Shown: positions 42,084 to 51,851 of the stretch, piece by piece | Layout: each line of letters opens with the position of its first letter | Numbering within the stretch: the stretch's first letter is position 1 | Source of the DNA: Coprococcus comes ATCC 27758 | Lineage (GTDB): Bacteria; Bacillota; Clostridia; Lachnospirales; Lachnospiraceae | NCBI RefSeq assembly: GCF_025149785.1 | Contig: NZ_CP102277.1 | Span: 558,001-622,000 of the forward strand | Length of the DNA stretch: 64,000 nt | Direction: 5' to 3' | Translations under genes and position numbers: made by a program | The notes under the pieces: model-generated | Told to the model about the DNA's origin: nothing | The model's input: only the letters and a program-made list of their open reading frames with translations | Databases searched by the model: none

Positions 42084-42996
42084 AACAGCATTCATTTTCC
42101 CGGGACAGGGCGCGCAGAAGTGCGGTATGGGAAAAGATTTTTATGAAAACAGTGAACTTGCAAAAGAGATTTTTGATACAGCAACAGCAGAGCTGGGACT
42201 TGATATGACAAAGCTTTGCTTTGAAGAAAATGAGCAGCTGGATCAGACAGAATACACTCAGGCAGCCATGGTAACAGCCTGTCTTGCAATGACAGCCGAG
42301 ATTGAAAAGAGAGGTCTTACACCGGATGTGACAGCCGGGCTCAGCCTTGGAGAGTACTGTGCGATCAGCGCAGCGGGAGGCATGCAGCCGAAAGACGCCA
42401 TTTCTCTTGTGAGAAAAAGAGGGATTCTGATGCAGAATACCGTTCCGGCAGGTGAAGGAGCCATGGCGGCAATCCTGGGACTGGATGGAGAAACGGTTGA
42501 AAAAGTGACGGAAGAAATTCCGGGTGCGTCTGTGGCAAATTATAACTGTCCGGGACAGATTGTAATTACAGGAAAGACCGCAGCGGTAGAAAAGGCAGCA
42601 GAGTCTTTAAAAGCAGCCGGAGCAAAAAGGGCGGTTCTGTTAAATGTAAGTGGTCCGTTCCACTCAAAGATGCTGGAAAGTGCAGGCGAAGAGCTTGCGA
42701 AGGAAATGGAGAAGAGAAATTTTGAACCACTTGCCATTCCTTATGTGACGAATGTTACGGCAAAATATGTGACGGATATCAAAGAGACAAAGGCACTTCT
42801 TGCAAAACAGATTTCTTCACCGGTACGATGGGAAGAAAGTGTGAGAACTATGATTGAAGATGGTGTAGACACTTTTGTGGAAATCGGACCGGGAAAAACA
42901 CTCGCCGGATTTATGCGGCGTATCGACAAAGGTGTCAAAGTATATAATATCGAAACCTGGGAAGATATGGAAAAAGTAATTGCTGAACTGGTGTAA
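42076..42996 (+). CDS. fabD: Malonyl-CoA:ACP transacylase
   Basis: This 306-residue enzyme loads malonyl groups on ACP. FPGQGAQ is at residues 8-14 and the nucleophile Ser90 is in GLSLGEY; the usual His before Ser is Leu here, leaving GxSxG intact. The distal His is seen in GPFHSKMLE. Translation is coupled to fabK by an 8-base overlap. Confidence 0.95.
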   Translation: MNKTAFIFPGQGAQKCGMGKDFYENSELAKEIFDTATAELGLDMTKLCFEENEQLDQTEYTQAAMVTACLAMTAEIEKRGLTPDVTAGLSLGEYCAISAAGGMQPKDAISLVRKRGILMQNTVPAGEGAMAAILGLDGETVEKVTEEIPGASVANYNCPGQIVITGKTAAVEKAAESLKAAGAKRAVLLNVSGPFHSKMLESAGEELAKEMEKRNFEPLAIPYVTNVTAKYVTDIKETKALLAKQISSPVRWEESVRTMIEDGVDTFVEIGPGKTLAGFMRRIDKGVKVYNIETWEDMEKVIAELV

Positions 42997-43023
42997 AAAA
43001 CAGGCAATGGAAAGGAAAAGCAT

Positions 43024-43779
43024 ATGACAGACAGAGCAAATTTGGAAGGACAGATCGCGGTGGTTACCGGCGCGTCCCGTGGAATTGGAAAGGCAATTGC
43101 GAAGGAGCTGGCTGCACAGGGAGCAACAGTTGTGATCAATTACAATGGTTCTGAAGCAAAAGCAGATGAAGTAAAACATGAAATTGTAGAAAAGGGTGGA
43201 TGTGCCCAGTGTATGCAGTGCAATGTGGCAGATTACGAGGGATGTGAAGCATTTATAAAAGCAGTGATCGAGCAGTTTGGAAGAATCGATATTCTGGTAA
43301 ATAATGCAGGGATCACAAAGGATGGTCTGCTGATGCGTATGAGTGAAGAAGATTTCTCCGATGTCATTGATGTCAATCTGAAAGGAACTTTCCATTGCAT
43401 CCGTTTTGCATCCAGACAGATGATGAAGCAGAGAAGCGGAAAGATCATCAATCTTGCATCTGTAGTTGGAATCAGCGGAAATGCCGGTCAGGTAAACTAT
43501 GCTGCATCTAAAGCAGGAATTATTGGAATGACCAAATCTGCGGCAAAAGAACTGGCATCCCGCGGAATCACGGTTAATGCGGTTGCACCGGGCTTCATTG
43601 AAACGGAGATGACAGAAGTTCTTTCCGATAAGCTCAAAGAAGAAATGAGAGGTCAGATTCCTCTTGCCAGAATGGGACAGCCAGAAGATGTCGCGAAGGC
43701 AGTGGCGTTTCTGGCGTCTGAGCAGGCGAGCTACATTACGGGGCAGGTTCTGCAGGTCGATGGGGGGATGGTGATGTAG
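43024..43779 (+). CDS. fabG: 3-oxoacyl-ACP reductase
   Basis: This 251-residue SDR enzyme reduces 3-oxoacyl-ACP with NADPH. The cofactor motif [12 protein letters not shown] is near residue 15, NNAG near 90, catalytic Ser in [10 protein letters not shown] and YxxxK in NYAASKAG. The length is usual with a short N-terminal extension. It is followed by a large inverted repeat before fabF, which may break or modulate the transcript. Confidence 0.95.
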   Translation: MTDRANLEGQIAVVTGASRGIGKAIAKELAAQGATVVINYNGSEAKADEVKHEIVEKGGCAQCMQCNVADYEGCEAFIKAVIEQFGRIDILVNNAGITKDGLLMRMSEEDFSDVIDVNLKGTFHCIRFASRQMMKQRSGKIINLASVVGISGNAGQVNYAASKAGIIGMTKSAAKELASRGITVNAVAPGFIETEMTEVLSDKLKEEMRGQIPLARMGQPEDVAKAVAFLASEQASYITGQVLQVDGGMVM

Positions 43780-43780
43780 G

Positions 43781-43964
43781 AATGGTTTGACGGGAGCTTG
43801 TGGGACAAATTGTACAAAAGATGTCCTTCAAATTCAGACTCGCAAACCATTCCGATGAGCCTCTGAAACCAAGGATTGTGTCAGCAAAGGCTTCCACAAT
43901 CCTTTGAGTCTCATCTCCATTGCTCGAAAAATGAATTTGAATGACATCTTTTGTACAGTTTGTC
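43781..43964. repeat. large inverted repeat (MITE-like) between fabG and fabF
   Basis: Arms of 33 bp at 43804-43836 and 43932-43964 (GACAAATTGTACAAAAGATG.../...CATCTTTTGTACAGTTTGTC) match with two mismatches. Inside are a GATGAG/CTCATC pair and an AAGGATTGTG/CACAATCCTT stem. AATGGTTTG (about 43781) also pairs with CAAACCATT (about 43843). The 268-base fabG-fabF gap is the only long one in the cluster and holds no gene. Confidence 0.8.
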
Positions 43965-44047
43965 ATTCAACTTAACCTAAAAATACTTATAAGATGATAA
44001 ATTTTATCAAAAAGTGAAACAGTCAACAACACACCAAAGGAGGCAAT

Positions 44048-45286
44048 ATGAAGCGCAGAGTTGTTATTACGGGGCTTGGAGCGATTACCCCGATTGGTAA
44101 TACAGTAGAAGAATTCTGGAACGGTATCAAAAATGGAACCGTAGGAATCGGTCCGATCACAAAATTTGATACAACCGAATATAAAGTGAAGATCGCAGCG
44201 GAAGTCAAGGACTTTGTTGCAAAGGAACGGATGGATTTCAAGGCATCGAAGAGAATGGAAACATTTTCCCAGTATGCGGTTGCAGCGGCGAAGGAAGCGT
44301 GTGCGGATGCGGGATTTGAAATTGAAAAAGAGGATCCGTACCGTTGTGGCGTGATCATCGGTTCAGGAATTGGAAGTCTGCAGCAGATCGAGAAACAGTA
44401 CACGACAATCCTGGAAAAGGGACCGGGAAGGGTAGCACCACTGATGGTTCCGATGATGATTTCCAATATGGCAGCCGGAAATGTATCGATCCAGCTTGGG
44501 CTTAAAGGAAAGTGCACAAATGTCGTTACAGCATGTGCAACGGGAACCAATTGTATCGGGGATGCGCTTCGTGCCATTCAGTACGGAGATGCGGACGTAA
44601 TGTTTGCAGGTGGTACGGAAAGCTGTATCTGTCCGACGGGGATTGCCGGATTTACCGCACTTACCGCACTTACTACCAGAGAAGATCCACTGCGTGCATC
44701 AATTCCATTTGATAAAGACAGAAGTGGGTTTGTTCTTGGAGAAGGAGCCGGTGTGGTGGTTCTGGAAGAGCTGGAGCATGCGAGAACAAGAGGCGCAAAG
44801 ATTTACGCAGAGCTTGCAGGTTACGGGGCAACCGGAGATGCTTACCATATCACTTCCCCGGCAGAAGACGGAAGCGGTGCGGCAAAGGCGATGGAGCTTG
44901 CGATGGAAGAGGGCAGCGTGACACCGGAAGAAGTACAGTACATTAATGCACACGGAACCAGCACGCACCATAATGATCTGTTTGAAACCTATGCGATCAA
45001 GAAAGCATTCGGCGATGCGGCAAAGGATGTGGTTGTGAATTCAACGAAATCCATGATCGGTCATCTTCTTGGTGCGGCAGGTGCGGTTGAGTGTATCGTT
45101 ACTGTAAAATCTATTCAGGATGGATTTATCCATCAGACCGTTGGAACCAGGGAATGTGATGATGAATGTGATCTGAACTATGCAGTTGGCGCACCGGTCG
45201 AAAAAGAGATCAAATGTGCGCTCACCAATTCCCTTGGATTTGGCGGGCACAATGCAACCCTTCTTTTGAAGAAGTATGAAGGATAG
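44048..45286 (+). CDS. fabF: 3-oxoacyl-ACP synthase II
   Basis: This 412-residue condensing enzyme elongates acyl-ACP. The start RVVITGLGAITPIGNTVEEF is typical, the catalytic Cys is in VTACATGTNCIG near 164, and the two His lie in NAHGTSTHHND near 303 and STKSMIGHLLGAAG near 340. The ribosome-binding site is AAAGGAGG. It is the only FabF/FabB-type gene here. Confidence 0.96.
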   Translation: MKRRVVITGLGAITPIGNTVEEFWNGIKNGTVGIGPITKFDTTEYKVKIAAEVKDFVAKERMDFKASKRMETFSQYAVAAAKEACADAGFEIEKEDPYRCGVIIGSGIGSLQQIEKQYTTILEKGPGRVAPLMVPMMISNMAAGNVSIQLGLKGKCTNVVTACATGTNCIGDALRAIQYGDADVMFAGGTESCICPTGIAGFTALTALTTREDPLRASIPFDKDRSGFVLGEGAGVVVLEELEHARTRGAKIYAELAGYGATGDAYHITSPAEDGSGAAKAMELAMEEGSVTPEEVQYINAHGTSTHHNDLFETYAIKKAFGDAAKDVVVNSTKSMIGHLLGAAGAVECIVTVKSIQDGFIHQTVGTRECDDECDLNYAVGAPVEKEIKCALTNSLGFGGHNATLLLKKYEG

Positions 45287-45296
45287 AGGTAGAAGG

Positions 45297-45764
45297 ATGG
45301 AATTAGAAAATCTGGTAAAACTGATTCAGACCGTTTCAGATTCGGACCTGACAGGATTTCAGTATGAAGAAAACGGTGTGAAATTGAAAATACAGAAAGA
45401 AAAAGAACAGATGGTTGTCAGTACAGGGGCAGCACAGCTGACGACAGTACAAAACGTGCCAGGAGCGCAGAGTAATGCGGTATCGGCACTGAAGTCGGAG
45501 GATGGACCGGAAAAAGGAAAAGAAGCAGAAGGGCAGCTGATCAAATCCCCTCTGGTTGGAACCTTTTATGCAGCACCGTCGGAAGAGGCAGCACCATTTG
45601 TGGCAGTTGGCGATCATGTGTCAAAAGGACAGACGGTTGCCATCGTAGAGGCGATGAAGCTGATGAATGATATTGAGTGTGATTTTGACGGTGTGGTATC
45701 GGAAGTACTCGTGAAAAATGGAGAAACTGTGGAATACGGACAGCCATTATTCCGAATCGCATAG
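45297..45764 (+). CDS. accB: Biotin carboxyl carrier protein of acetyl-CoA carboxylase
   Basis: From the ATG at 45297 this is 155 residues. An N-terminal dimerisation part (ENLVKLIQTVSDSDLTGFQY) is followed by a linker of about 40 residues and the C-terminal biotinyl domain. The biotin Lys is in VEAMKLMNDIEC. It carries CO2 between AccC and AccDA in malonyl-CoA synthesis. The upstream ATG 45276 lies inside the end of fabF and is rejected. Confidence 0.95.
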   Translation: MELENLVKLIQTVSDSDLTGFQYEENGVKLKIQKEKEQMVVSTGAAQLTTVQNVPGAQSNAVSALKSEDGPEKGKEAEGQLIKSPLVGTFYAAPSEEAAPFVAVGDHVSKGQTVAIVEAMKLMNDIECDFDGVVSEVLVKNGETVEYGQPLFRIA

Positions 45765-45784
45765 CTGGATGGAGGGCGAAAAGC

Positions 45785-46231
45785 ATGAAACATTTGGGAA
45801 TCAAGGAAATTCAGAAAATCATTCCGCACAGACATCCGTTTTTGCTGGTAGATTATATCGAAGATTACGAGCCGGGGGAATATGCAGTTGGCTATAAATG
45901 TGTGACTTACAGAGAGGACTTTTTTGCCGGACATTTTCCACAGGAGCCGGTGATGCCGGGAGTGCTGATCGTAGAAGCACTGGCGCAGGTCGGTGCAGTA
46001 GCGGTTCTGATGCAGGAAGAAAATAAAGGAAAGCTCGGTTATTTTGGTGGGATTAAGAACTGCAAGTTCCGCAGAAAAGTTGTTCCGGGTGACAAGTTAA
46101 AACTGGAAGCAAGAATTATTCGTCAGAAGGGACCACTGGTAATCGGAGAAGCTGTTGCATCAGTGGATGGAGAAGTTGCAGTAAAGGCAGAGTTGTCTCT
46201 GATGATCGGGAAGGCGGAAACAGATGATTAA
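45785..46231 (+). CDS. fabZ: 3-hydroxyacyl-ACP dehydratase
   Basis: This 148-residue hot-dog-fold enzyme dehydrates 3-hydroxyacyl-ACP. The catalytic His is in IPHRHPFLLVD and the GHFPQEPVMPGVLIVEALAQ stretch is standard. No FabA/FabM-type isomerase is seen in the window, so how unsaturated chains are made cannot be told here. Overlaps accC by 8 bases. Confidence 0.96.
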   Translation: MKHLGIKEIQKIIPHRHPFLLVDYIEDYEPGEYAVGYKCVTYREDFFAGHFPQEPVMPGVLIVEALAQVGAVAVLMQEENKGKLGYFGGIKNCKFRRKVVPGDKLKLEARIIRQKGPLVIGEAVASVDGEVAVKAELSLMIGKAETDD

Positions 46232-47579
46232 GAAAGTATTGATCGCAAACCGTGGAGAGATCGCAGTTCGGATCATCCGTGCCTGCCGGGAAATGGGGAT
46301 CGAGACGGTTGCAGTTTATTCAGAAGCAGATAAAGAAGCATTGCATACACAGCTTGCAGATGAAGCAATCTGTATCGGACCTGCACCATCTTCGGAAAGC
46401 TATCTGAATATGGAGCAGATCATCAGCGCGACCATCGTGTCGGGAGCAGATGCGATCCATCCGGGATTTGGTTTCCTTTCTGAAAATACGAAATTTGCAG
46501 AGCTTTGTGAGAAGTGCAACATCATTTTTATTGGACCGGATTCGAAAGTGATCAGCAGGCTTGGAAATAAATCCGAGGCGAGAAATACCATGGCAAATGC
46601 CGGGGTTCCGATCATTCCGGGAAGCCGGGAAGCGATTTATGATGCAGCAAAAGGAAAAGAAGTTGCAAGAGAGATCGGCTATCCGGTGATCGTAAAGGCG
46701 GCTCTCGGCGGAGGCGGAAAAGGAATGCGTGTGGCGGAAAATGAAGCCGGATTTGACATGGCATTCCGTACTGCACAGAAAGAGACCAAGGCAGCTTTTG
46801 GAGATGACACTATGTACATCGAGCATTTTGTGCAGCATCCGAAGCACATTGAATTTCAGATCATGGCGGATAAGTATGGAAATGTGGTGCATTTAGGAGA
46901 ACGGGACTGTTCGGTGCAGAGAAATCATCAGAAGATGATTGAAGAATCCCCATGTGCCGTGATTTCGGATGAGCTTCGCCGGAGAATGGGCGAAGCAGCG
47001 GTAAAAGCGGCAAAGGCAGCGCATTACGAAAATGCAGGAACCATTGAATTTCTGCTGGAAAAGAGTGGAAAATTTTATTTTATGGAAATGAATACCAGAA
47101 TCCAGGTGGAGCATCCGGTCACAGAATGGGTGACGGGGATCGATCTGATCAAGGAACAGATCCGGATCGCAGACGGTCAGCGGCTTTCCTTTACGCAGGA
47201 AGATGTAAAACTGACCGGTCATGCCATTGAGTGCAGGATCAATGCGGAAAATCCGGAAAAGAATTTCCGTCCGTGTCCGGGAACGATCACCGATATGTAC
47301 CTTCCGGGAGGCAAGGGTGTGCGGATTGATTCAGCAATTTACAGTGGATACACTGTACCGCCATATTATGATAATATGCTGGCAAAGCTGATCGTATTTG
47401 CAAAGAACCGTACTGAAGCGATCCGGAAGATGCAGAGTGCACTTGGTGAAGTAATTATAGAAGGCATTGATACCAATGTGGATTATCAATATGATATTTT
47501 GCATGATTCAAAGTATCAGGCAGGAGATTTTGATATTGAATTTATTGCCGAAAAAGAAGCAAAGAATCGGCAAGGTTAG
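46224..47579 (+). CDS. accC: Biotin carboxylase subunit of acetyl-CoA carboxylase
   Basis: This 451-residue ATP-grasp enzyme carboxylates biotin on AccB. It shows the N-terminal KVLIANRGEIAVRIIRACRE, the glycine-rich ATP loop ALGGGGKGMRV near 164 and the catalytic EMNTRIQVEHPVTE near 290. The length is full. Its stop is 26 bases before the accDA start. Confidence 0.96.
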   Translation: MIKKVLIANRGEIAVRIIRACREMGIETVAVYSEADKEALHTQLADEAICIGPAPSSESYLNMEQIISATIVSGADAIHPGFGFLSENTKFAELCEKCNIIFIGPDSKVISRLGNKSEARNTMANAGVPIIPGSREAIYDAAKGKEVAREIGYPVIVKAALGGGGKGMRVAENEAGFDMAFRTAQKETKAAFGDDTMYIEHFVQHPKHIEFQIMADKYGNVVHLGERDCSVQRNHQKMIEESPCAVISDELRRRMGEAAVKAAKAAHYENAGTIEFLLEKSGKFYFMEMNTRIQVEHPVTEWVTGIDLIKEQIRIADGQRLSFTQEDVKLTGHAIECRINAENPEKNFRPCPGTITDMYLPGGKGVRIDSAIYSGYTVPPYYDNMLAKLIVFAKNRTEAIRKMQSALGEVIIEGIDTNVDYQYDILHDSKYQAGDFDIEFIAEKEAKNRQG

Positions 47580-47605
47580 CTCTACAAAAGCGGAGGTAAA
47601 GCAAT

Positions 47606-49303
47606 TTGAAACTGTCAAATATGTTTAAAAAAACAAGCAGAAGAGGGTATATATATCTTGGCGAAGGAAAGCCTGCCCATATGGCACCGGAAGTTCCGGA
47701 GGGACTTCTGAAAAAATGTAACGTTTGCAAATCTGCCATTCTGACAGAAGATGTGAAGAATGGATATTATATTTGTCCAAAATGTCAGAATTATTTCCGT
47801 GTGCATGCGATGCACCGGATTGAAATGGTAGCAGATGCGGGCACCTTTGAAGAGTGGGACAAGGGACTGACTTCAGGAAATCCGCTGCATTATAAAGGCT
47901 ATGAAGAAAAGGTAGAAGCACTGCAGGAAAAGACCGGGCTTGATGAGGCGGTTGTAACCGGAAAAGCAAGGATCGCGGGAAATGAAGTAGTTCTTGCAGT
48001 CTGTGACGGGCGGTTTATGATGGCGAGCATGGGAAAGGTGGTCGGCGAAAAGATTACCCGTGCAGTAGAAAAGGCAACCAGTGAGAGGATTCCGATTATT
48101 ATATTTGCCTGTTCAGGAGGCGCCAGAATGCAGGAGGGGATCCACTCTCTGATGCAGATGGCAAAGACTTCAGCGGCACTGAAAAGACACCATGATGCAG
48201 GCTGTTTATATGTAAGTGTGCTGACCGATCCGACAACCGGCGGGGTAACGGCAAGTTTTGCCATGCTTGGAGATATCATTCTTGCCGAGCCGGGGGCGCT
48301 GATCGGTTTTGCGGGTCCGCGTGTGATTGAACAGACCATAGGGCAGAAGCTTCCGAAAGGATTCCAGAGGGCAGAATTTCTTCAGGAGCACGGATTTGTG
48401 GATCAGATTGTGGAGCGTCCGCGTCTTAGGGAAACACTGGCGGAAATTGTAGCAATGCATAAGCAGGGTACATACGATTTGCCAGAAGTAGAAGAAAAGG
48501 AAACACAGGCGGTACAGAGAAATCTGACACCATGGGAACGGGTGCAGTTATCCAGAGACAAGGCTCGTCCGGTCGGTGCGGAGTACATTGAAGAATTATT
48601 TACAGATTTTATGGAATTTCATGGAGACCGTTATTACCAGGATGATAAGGCAATCATTGGCGGGATTGCAAGATTTCACGGAATGCCGGTGACGGTGATC
48701 GCGCAGGCAAAGGGTCGCACGACAAAAGAAAATATCGAGCGTAACTTTGGAATGCCGTCACCGGACGGATACCGCAAAGCCCTTCGTCTGATGAAACAGG
48801 CAGAGAAATTTAACCGTCCGGTCATCTGTTTTGTAGATACGCCGGGAGCGTTCTGCGGGCTGGAAGCAGAAGAGAGAGGACAGGGTGAGGCAATCGCAAG
48901 AAATTTATTTGAGATGTCAAATCTTCAGGTTCCGATCCTGTCAGTTGTGATCGGAGAAGGTGGAAGCGGGGGAGCTCTTGCGATGGCAACTTCAGATGAA
49001 GTGTGGCTTCTTGAAAATTCGATTTACTCCATTCTTTCGCCGGAAGGATTTGCAAGTATCCTGTGGAAGGACAGCAGCCGCGCAAAAGAGGCGGCAGGTG
49101 TGATGAAGCTGACAGCAGATCGTCTCCTGAAAGCCGGTATCGTAGAACGGGTGATTCCGGAGCCGGAAAACTTCAATCTGGAAACATTTACAGAAGTGAC
49201 AGATCCGATGGATGATTATATCAGTATTTTTTTGAAAAAATATGGTGCAATGACAAAGGAAGAACTTACCGAAAAGCGGTATGACAGATTCCGCAGGATG
49301 TAG
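47606..49303 (+). CDS. accDA: Fused acetyl-CoA carboxylase carboxyltransferase beta-alpha (AccD-AccA)
   Basis: This 565-residue protein joins the two carboxyltransferase subunits that are separate in most bacteria. Residues 1-285 are AccD, with the zinc ribbon CNVCKS...CPKCQN near 37-60 and the [16 protein letters not shown] oxyanion motif. Residues about 295-565 are AccA ([45 protein letters not shown]). It starts with TTG at 47606, 9 bases after GGAGG, which may lower its translation. It completes acetyl-CoA carboxylase with accB and accC. Confidence 0.95.
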   Translation: MKLSNMFKKTSRRGYIYLGEGKPAHMAPEVPEGLLKKCNVCKSAILTEDVKNGYYICPKCQNYFRVHAMHRIEMVADAGTFEEWDKGLTSGNPLHYKGYEEKVEALQEKTGLDEAVVTGKARIAGNEVVLAVCDGRFMMASMGKVVGEKITRAVEKATSERIPIIIFACSGGARMQEGIHSLMQMAKTSAALKRHHDAGCLYVSVLTDPTTGGVTASFAMLGDIILAEPGALIGFAGPRVIEQTIGQKLPKGFQRAEFLQEHGFVDQIVERPRLRETLAEIVAMHKQGTYDLPEVEEKETQAVQRNLTPWERVQLSRDKARPVGAEYIEELFTDFMEFHGDRYYQDDKAIIGGIARFHGMPVTVIAQAKGRTTKENIERNFGMPSPDGYRKALRLMKQAEKFNRPVICFVDTPGAFCGLEAEERGQGEAIARNLFEMSNLQVPILSVVIGEGGSGGALAMATSDEVWLLENSIYSILSPEGFASILWKDSSRAKEAAGVMKLTADRLLKAGIVERVIPEPENFNLETFTEVTDPMDDYISIFLKKYGAMTKEELTEKRYDRFRRM

Positions 49304-49322
49304 TAGAAAGAGGAGAAGAAAA

Positions 49323-50393
49323 ATGAAAGGATTACCGGAACTTGTGATTGGTGATTTGAAAGTAAAAAGACCGGTCATTCAAGGGGGAATGGGAGTCGGT
49401 GTGAGCCTTGGGCAGCTTGCCGGAGCGGTTGCAAAAGAAGGTGGAGTCGGGATCATCTCAACCGCACAGATCGGATTCCGTGAACCGGATTTTGAAACGA
49501 ATACAAGGGCGGCAAATATCCGTGCAATTGGATCTGAATTTCAAAGAGCAAGAGAGACGGCTCCGGATGGCGTGATCGGATTTAATATCATGGTTGCACT
49601 GAAAGATTATGACGAGCATGTGAAAGCAGCAGTGGACGCCGGAGCAGATCTGATCGTATCCGGGGCAGGGCTTCCAATCGAGCTGCCGGGACTTGTGGAG
49701 GGCAGCAGTACCAAGATTGCTCCGATCGTATCGACTGAAAAATCGGCGAAAGTTATCTTAAAATACTGGGATAAAAAATTTTCCAGAACCGCAGACCTGG
49801 TTGTGATCGAGGGCCCCAAAGCCGGAGGACATCTGGGATTTGACCGGGAGCAGCTGGAAACTTACACACAGGAAAGCTATGATAATGAAATCGAGAGGAT
49901 CATGGCAGTGGTCAGAAAGTACGCCAAAAAATATCAGGTGCATATCCCGGTGGCAGTAGCCGGAGGAATTTCGGATAAAGATGCGGCAGAGCATGCCTTT
50001 TCATTAGGAGCAGATGCAGTCCAGGCGGCAACAAGATTTGTCACGACATGGGAGTGCGATGCGGATCTTAGTTACAAACAGAGTTATCTGAATGCGAAGA
50101 AAGAGGATGTCATTCTGGTGAAAAGTCCGGTTGGAATGCCGGGAAGGGCAATTAAGAATCCATTTATCAGTCATGTAATGGCAGGAGAGAGGGTGAAGCC
50201 TAAGAGATGTCTTGGGTGTCTGAAAAACTGTAACCCGGCGGAAGTGCCATACTGTATCACGGAAGCGCTGATCAAAGCGGCAAAAGGTGAGATTGGAGAG
50301 GCACTTCTGTTCTGCGGAGCGGATGTGTGGAAAGCAGAAAAAATAGAAACTGTGAAAGAAGTGATTGATTCTTTGTTAGGTGACTGTGTATAA
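49323..50393 (+). CDS. Nitronate monooxygenase / FabK-like flavoprotein
   Basis: From ATG 49323 this is 356 residues, a TIM-barrel FMN protein of the nitronate monooxygenase/2-nitropropane dioxygenase family (PVIQGGMGVGVSLGQLAGAV, EGPKAGGHLG, VAVAGGISDKDAAEHAFSLG). It is a distant paralogue of FabK at the other end of the cluster. It adds a C-terminal Cys motif RCLGCLKNCNPAEVPYC that FabK lacks and that could bind a metal or Fe-S centre. Its position suggests a role tied to fatty acid metabolism, perhaps an alternative enoyl reductase; function is not settled. Confidence 0.8.
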   Translation: MKGLPELVIGDLKVKRPVIQGGMGVGVSLGQLAGAVAKEGGVGIISTAQIGFREPDFETNTRAANIRAIGSEFQRARETAPDGVIGFNIMVALKDYDEHVKAAVDAGADLIVSGAGLPIELPGLVEGSSTKIAPIVSTEKSAKVILKYWDKKFSRTADLVVIEGPKAGGHLGFDREQLETYTQESYDNEIERIMAVVRKYAKKYQVHIPVAVAGGISDKDAAEHAFSLGADAVQAATRFVTTWECDADLSYKQSYLNAKKEDVILVKSPVGMPGRAIKNPFISHVMAGERVKPKRCLGCLKNCNPAEVPYCITEALIKAAKGEIGEALLFCGADVWKAEKIETVKEVIDSLLGDCV

Positions 50394-50432
50394 TTGAACT
50401 AGAAAAAGACACAGCAAGGAGAAGAAGGGGAA

Positions 50433-50873
50433 TTGGACGCATACGAAAGCATCAATAAGATATTGGTACATCTTTTTAATGATATATGGGAATTAGAAGA
50501 AAAGGCAGTGATCACAGAAGAATTCAAGGATCTGACGAATAACGATATGCATATTATTGAAGCAATCGGACTTGGGACCGGGAATAATATGTCCACGATC
50601 GCGAAGAAGCTCGGAATCACGGTCGGATCACTGACAACTTCGATGAACAGTCTGGTCAATAAAAAGTATGCAGTCCGCCACCGGAGCGAAGAAGACCGGA
50701 GGATCGTCAATATCCAGCTGACGGAAAAAGGGGAGAAGGCATATCATCATCATGCGAATTTTCATAAGAAGATGGTAGAAGCTGTTGTTGAGACGCTGGA
50801 TGAAGAAGAGATCCCGGTTCTGACAAAGGCACTGGACAACCTGTATCAGTTTTTTAAGACGTATAACGGTTAA
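50433..50873 (+). CDS. fabT: FabT-like MarR-family regulator of fatty acid synthesis
   Basis: This 146-residue MarR protein has the winged helix at about 50-100 (NMSTIAKKLGITVGSLTTSM and RRIVNIQLTEKG). It resembles streptococcal FabT in the N-terminal region and in its place with fab genes; FabT represses fab transcription with acyl-ACP as co-repressor. It starts with TTG at 50433. Unusually it lies at the 3' end of the cluster. The palindrome TCAAATAGTTTGA at the fabH promoter is a likely target. Confidence 0.85.
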   Translation: MDAYESINKILVHLFNDIWELEEKAVITEEFKDLTNNDMHIIEAIGLGTGNNMSTIAKKLGITVGSLTTSMNSLVNKKYAVRHRSEEDRRIVNIQLTEKGEKAYHHHANFHKKMVEAVVETLDEEEIPVLTKALDNLYQFFKTYNG

Positions 50874-50877
50874 AATG

Positions 50878-50926
50878 AAAAATCCTCTGTCACTCTTTCA
50901 TTAGAAAGGGCAGGCAGAGGATTTTT
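50878..50926. terminator. bidirectional terminator between fabT and the sirtuin gene
   Basis: AAAAATCCTCTG/CAGAGGATTTTT arms with A and T tracts on both sides, between two convergent genes. Confidence 0.88.
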
Positions 50927-50937
50927 GGATTCTCCGG

Positions 50938-51657
50938 CTATACATGGATCCGGTCTAATACTTCTCCGATCGGCTCATGGATCGTCAGAGTTGCGCCTAC
51001 ATCACGGGCAGTTGCATCTTTGTTGATGAGTACCAGATATTTGCCGTGGAAATAATCGATAAATCCGGCAGCAGGGTAGACCACAAGAGAAGTACCGCCG
51101 ATGATCAGCATATCTGCTTCTGAGATGGCGCGGATACTTTTCTGGATAATCTGATTATCCAGTCCTTCTTCGTAGAGAACTACATCCGGGCGGATAGTTC
51201 CGCCGCAGTTGCAGGTTGGGATTCCTTTCGATTCTTTTACAAAACGTGCACTGTACTGCTTTTTGCAACGCATGCAGTAATTGCGGTGGATACTTCCATG
51301 AAGCTCCAGTACATTTTTGCTTCCGGCAGCCTGGTGGAGTCCGTCGATATTCTGTGTGATAACGGCGGTCAGCTTTCCGGCGGCTTCCAGTTCGGCAAGC
51401 TTCAGATGTGCTTTATTTGGCTTCGCATCAAGGAACATCATTTTCTCTTTATAAAAATCATAAAATTCTTCCGTATGCTGCATGAAAAAGCTGTGGCTTA
51501 CAATCTGCTCCGGTGAGTAGCGGTACTTTTGTTTGTAGAGTCCGTCTGCACTCCTGAAGTCCGGAATATTACTCTCGGTAGAGACGCCGGCACCGCCGAA
51601 AAAGACGATTCGGTTGCTCTCGTTAATCATGTCCTGTAACTGTCTGATCTTGTCCAT
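50938..51657 (-). CDS. cobB: NAD-dependent protein deacylase (SIR2 family)
   Basis: This 239-residue sirtuin removes acyl groups from lysines using NAD+. GAGVSTESNIPDFRS (NAD site) near 20, TQNIDGLHQAAGS, the catalytic His in ELHGS and a four-Cys zinc site (CMRCKKQ...CNCGG) are present. The length is normal for class U/III bacterial enzymes. It is convergent with the fab cluster. A link to acyl-CoA pools from the neighbouring genes is possible but only inferred. Confidence 0.93.
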   Translation of the reverse strand: MDKIRQLQDMINESNRIVFFGGAGVSTESNIPDFRSADGLYKQKYRYSPEQIVSHSFFMQHTEEFYDFYKEKMMFLDAKPNKAHLKLAELEAAGKLTAVITQNIDGLHQAAGSKNVLELHGSIHRNYCMRCKKQYSARFVKESKGIPTCNCGGTIRPDVVLYEEGLDNQIIQKSIRAISEADMLIIGGTSLVVYPAAGFIDYFHGKYLVLINKDATARDVGATLTIHEPIGEVLDRIHV

Positions 51658-51753
51658 AATTTGATAACCTCTTTTCTTGGAAAATCAAAACCTGTCTTTT
51701 TAATCACAGTATACCAAATGAAACGAAAAAAGAGAATAAAATAAAAAAATTCC

Positions 51754-51782
51754 TTGTCCCAAAAACATGCACCGAGTATACT
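51754..51782 (+). promoter_or_regulatory. promoter of yitT gene
   Basis: TTGTCC (51754-51759), 17-base spacer, TATACT (51777-51782), 70 bases before the start. Confidence 0.7.
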
Positions 51783-51851
51783 ATAAAGTATTGGATTGTA
51801 GAAAATTGGGGAAATCTGCAGACAAAATACATATGTCAAGGAGAGCGTAAT

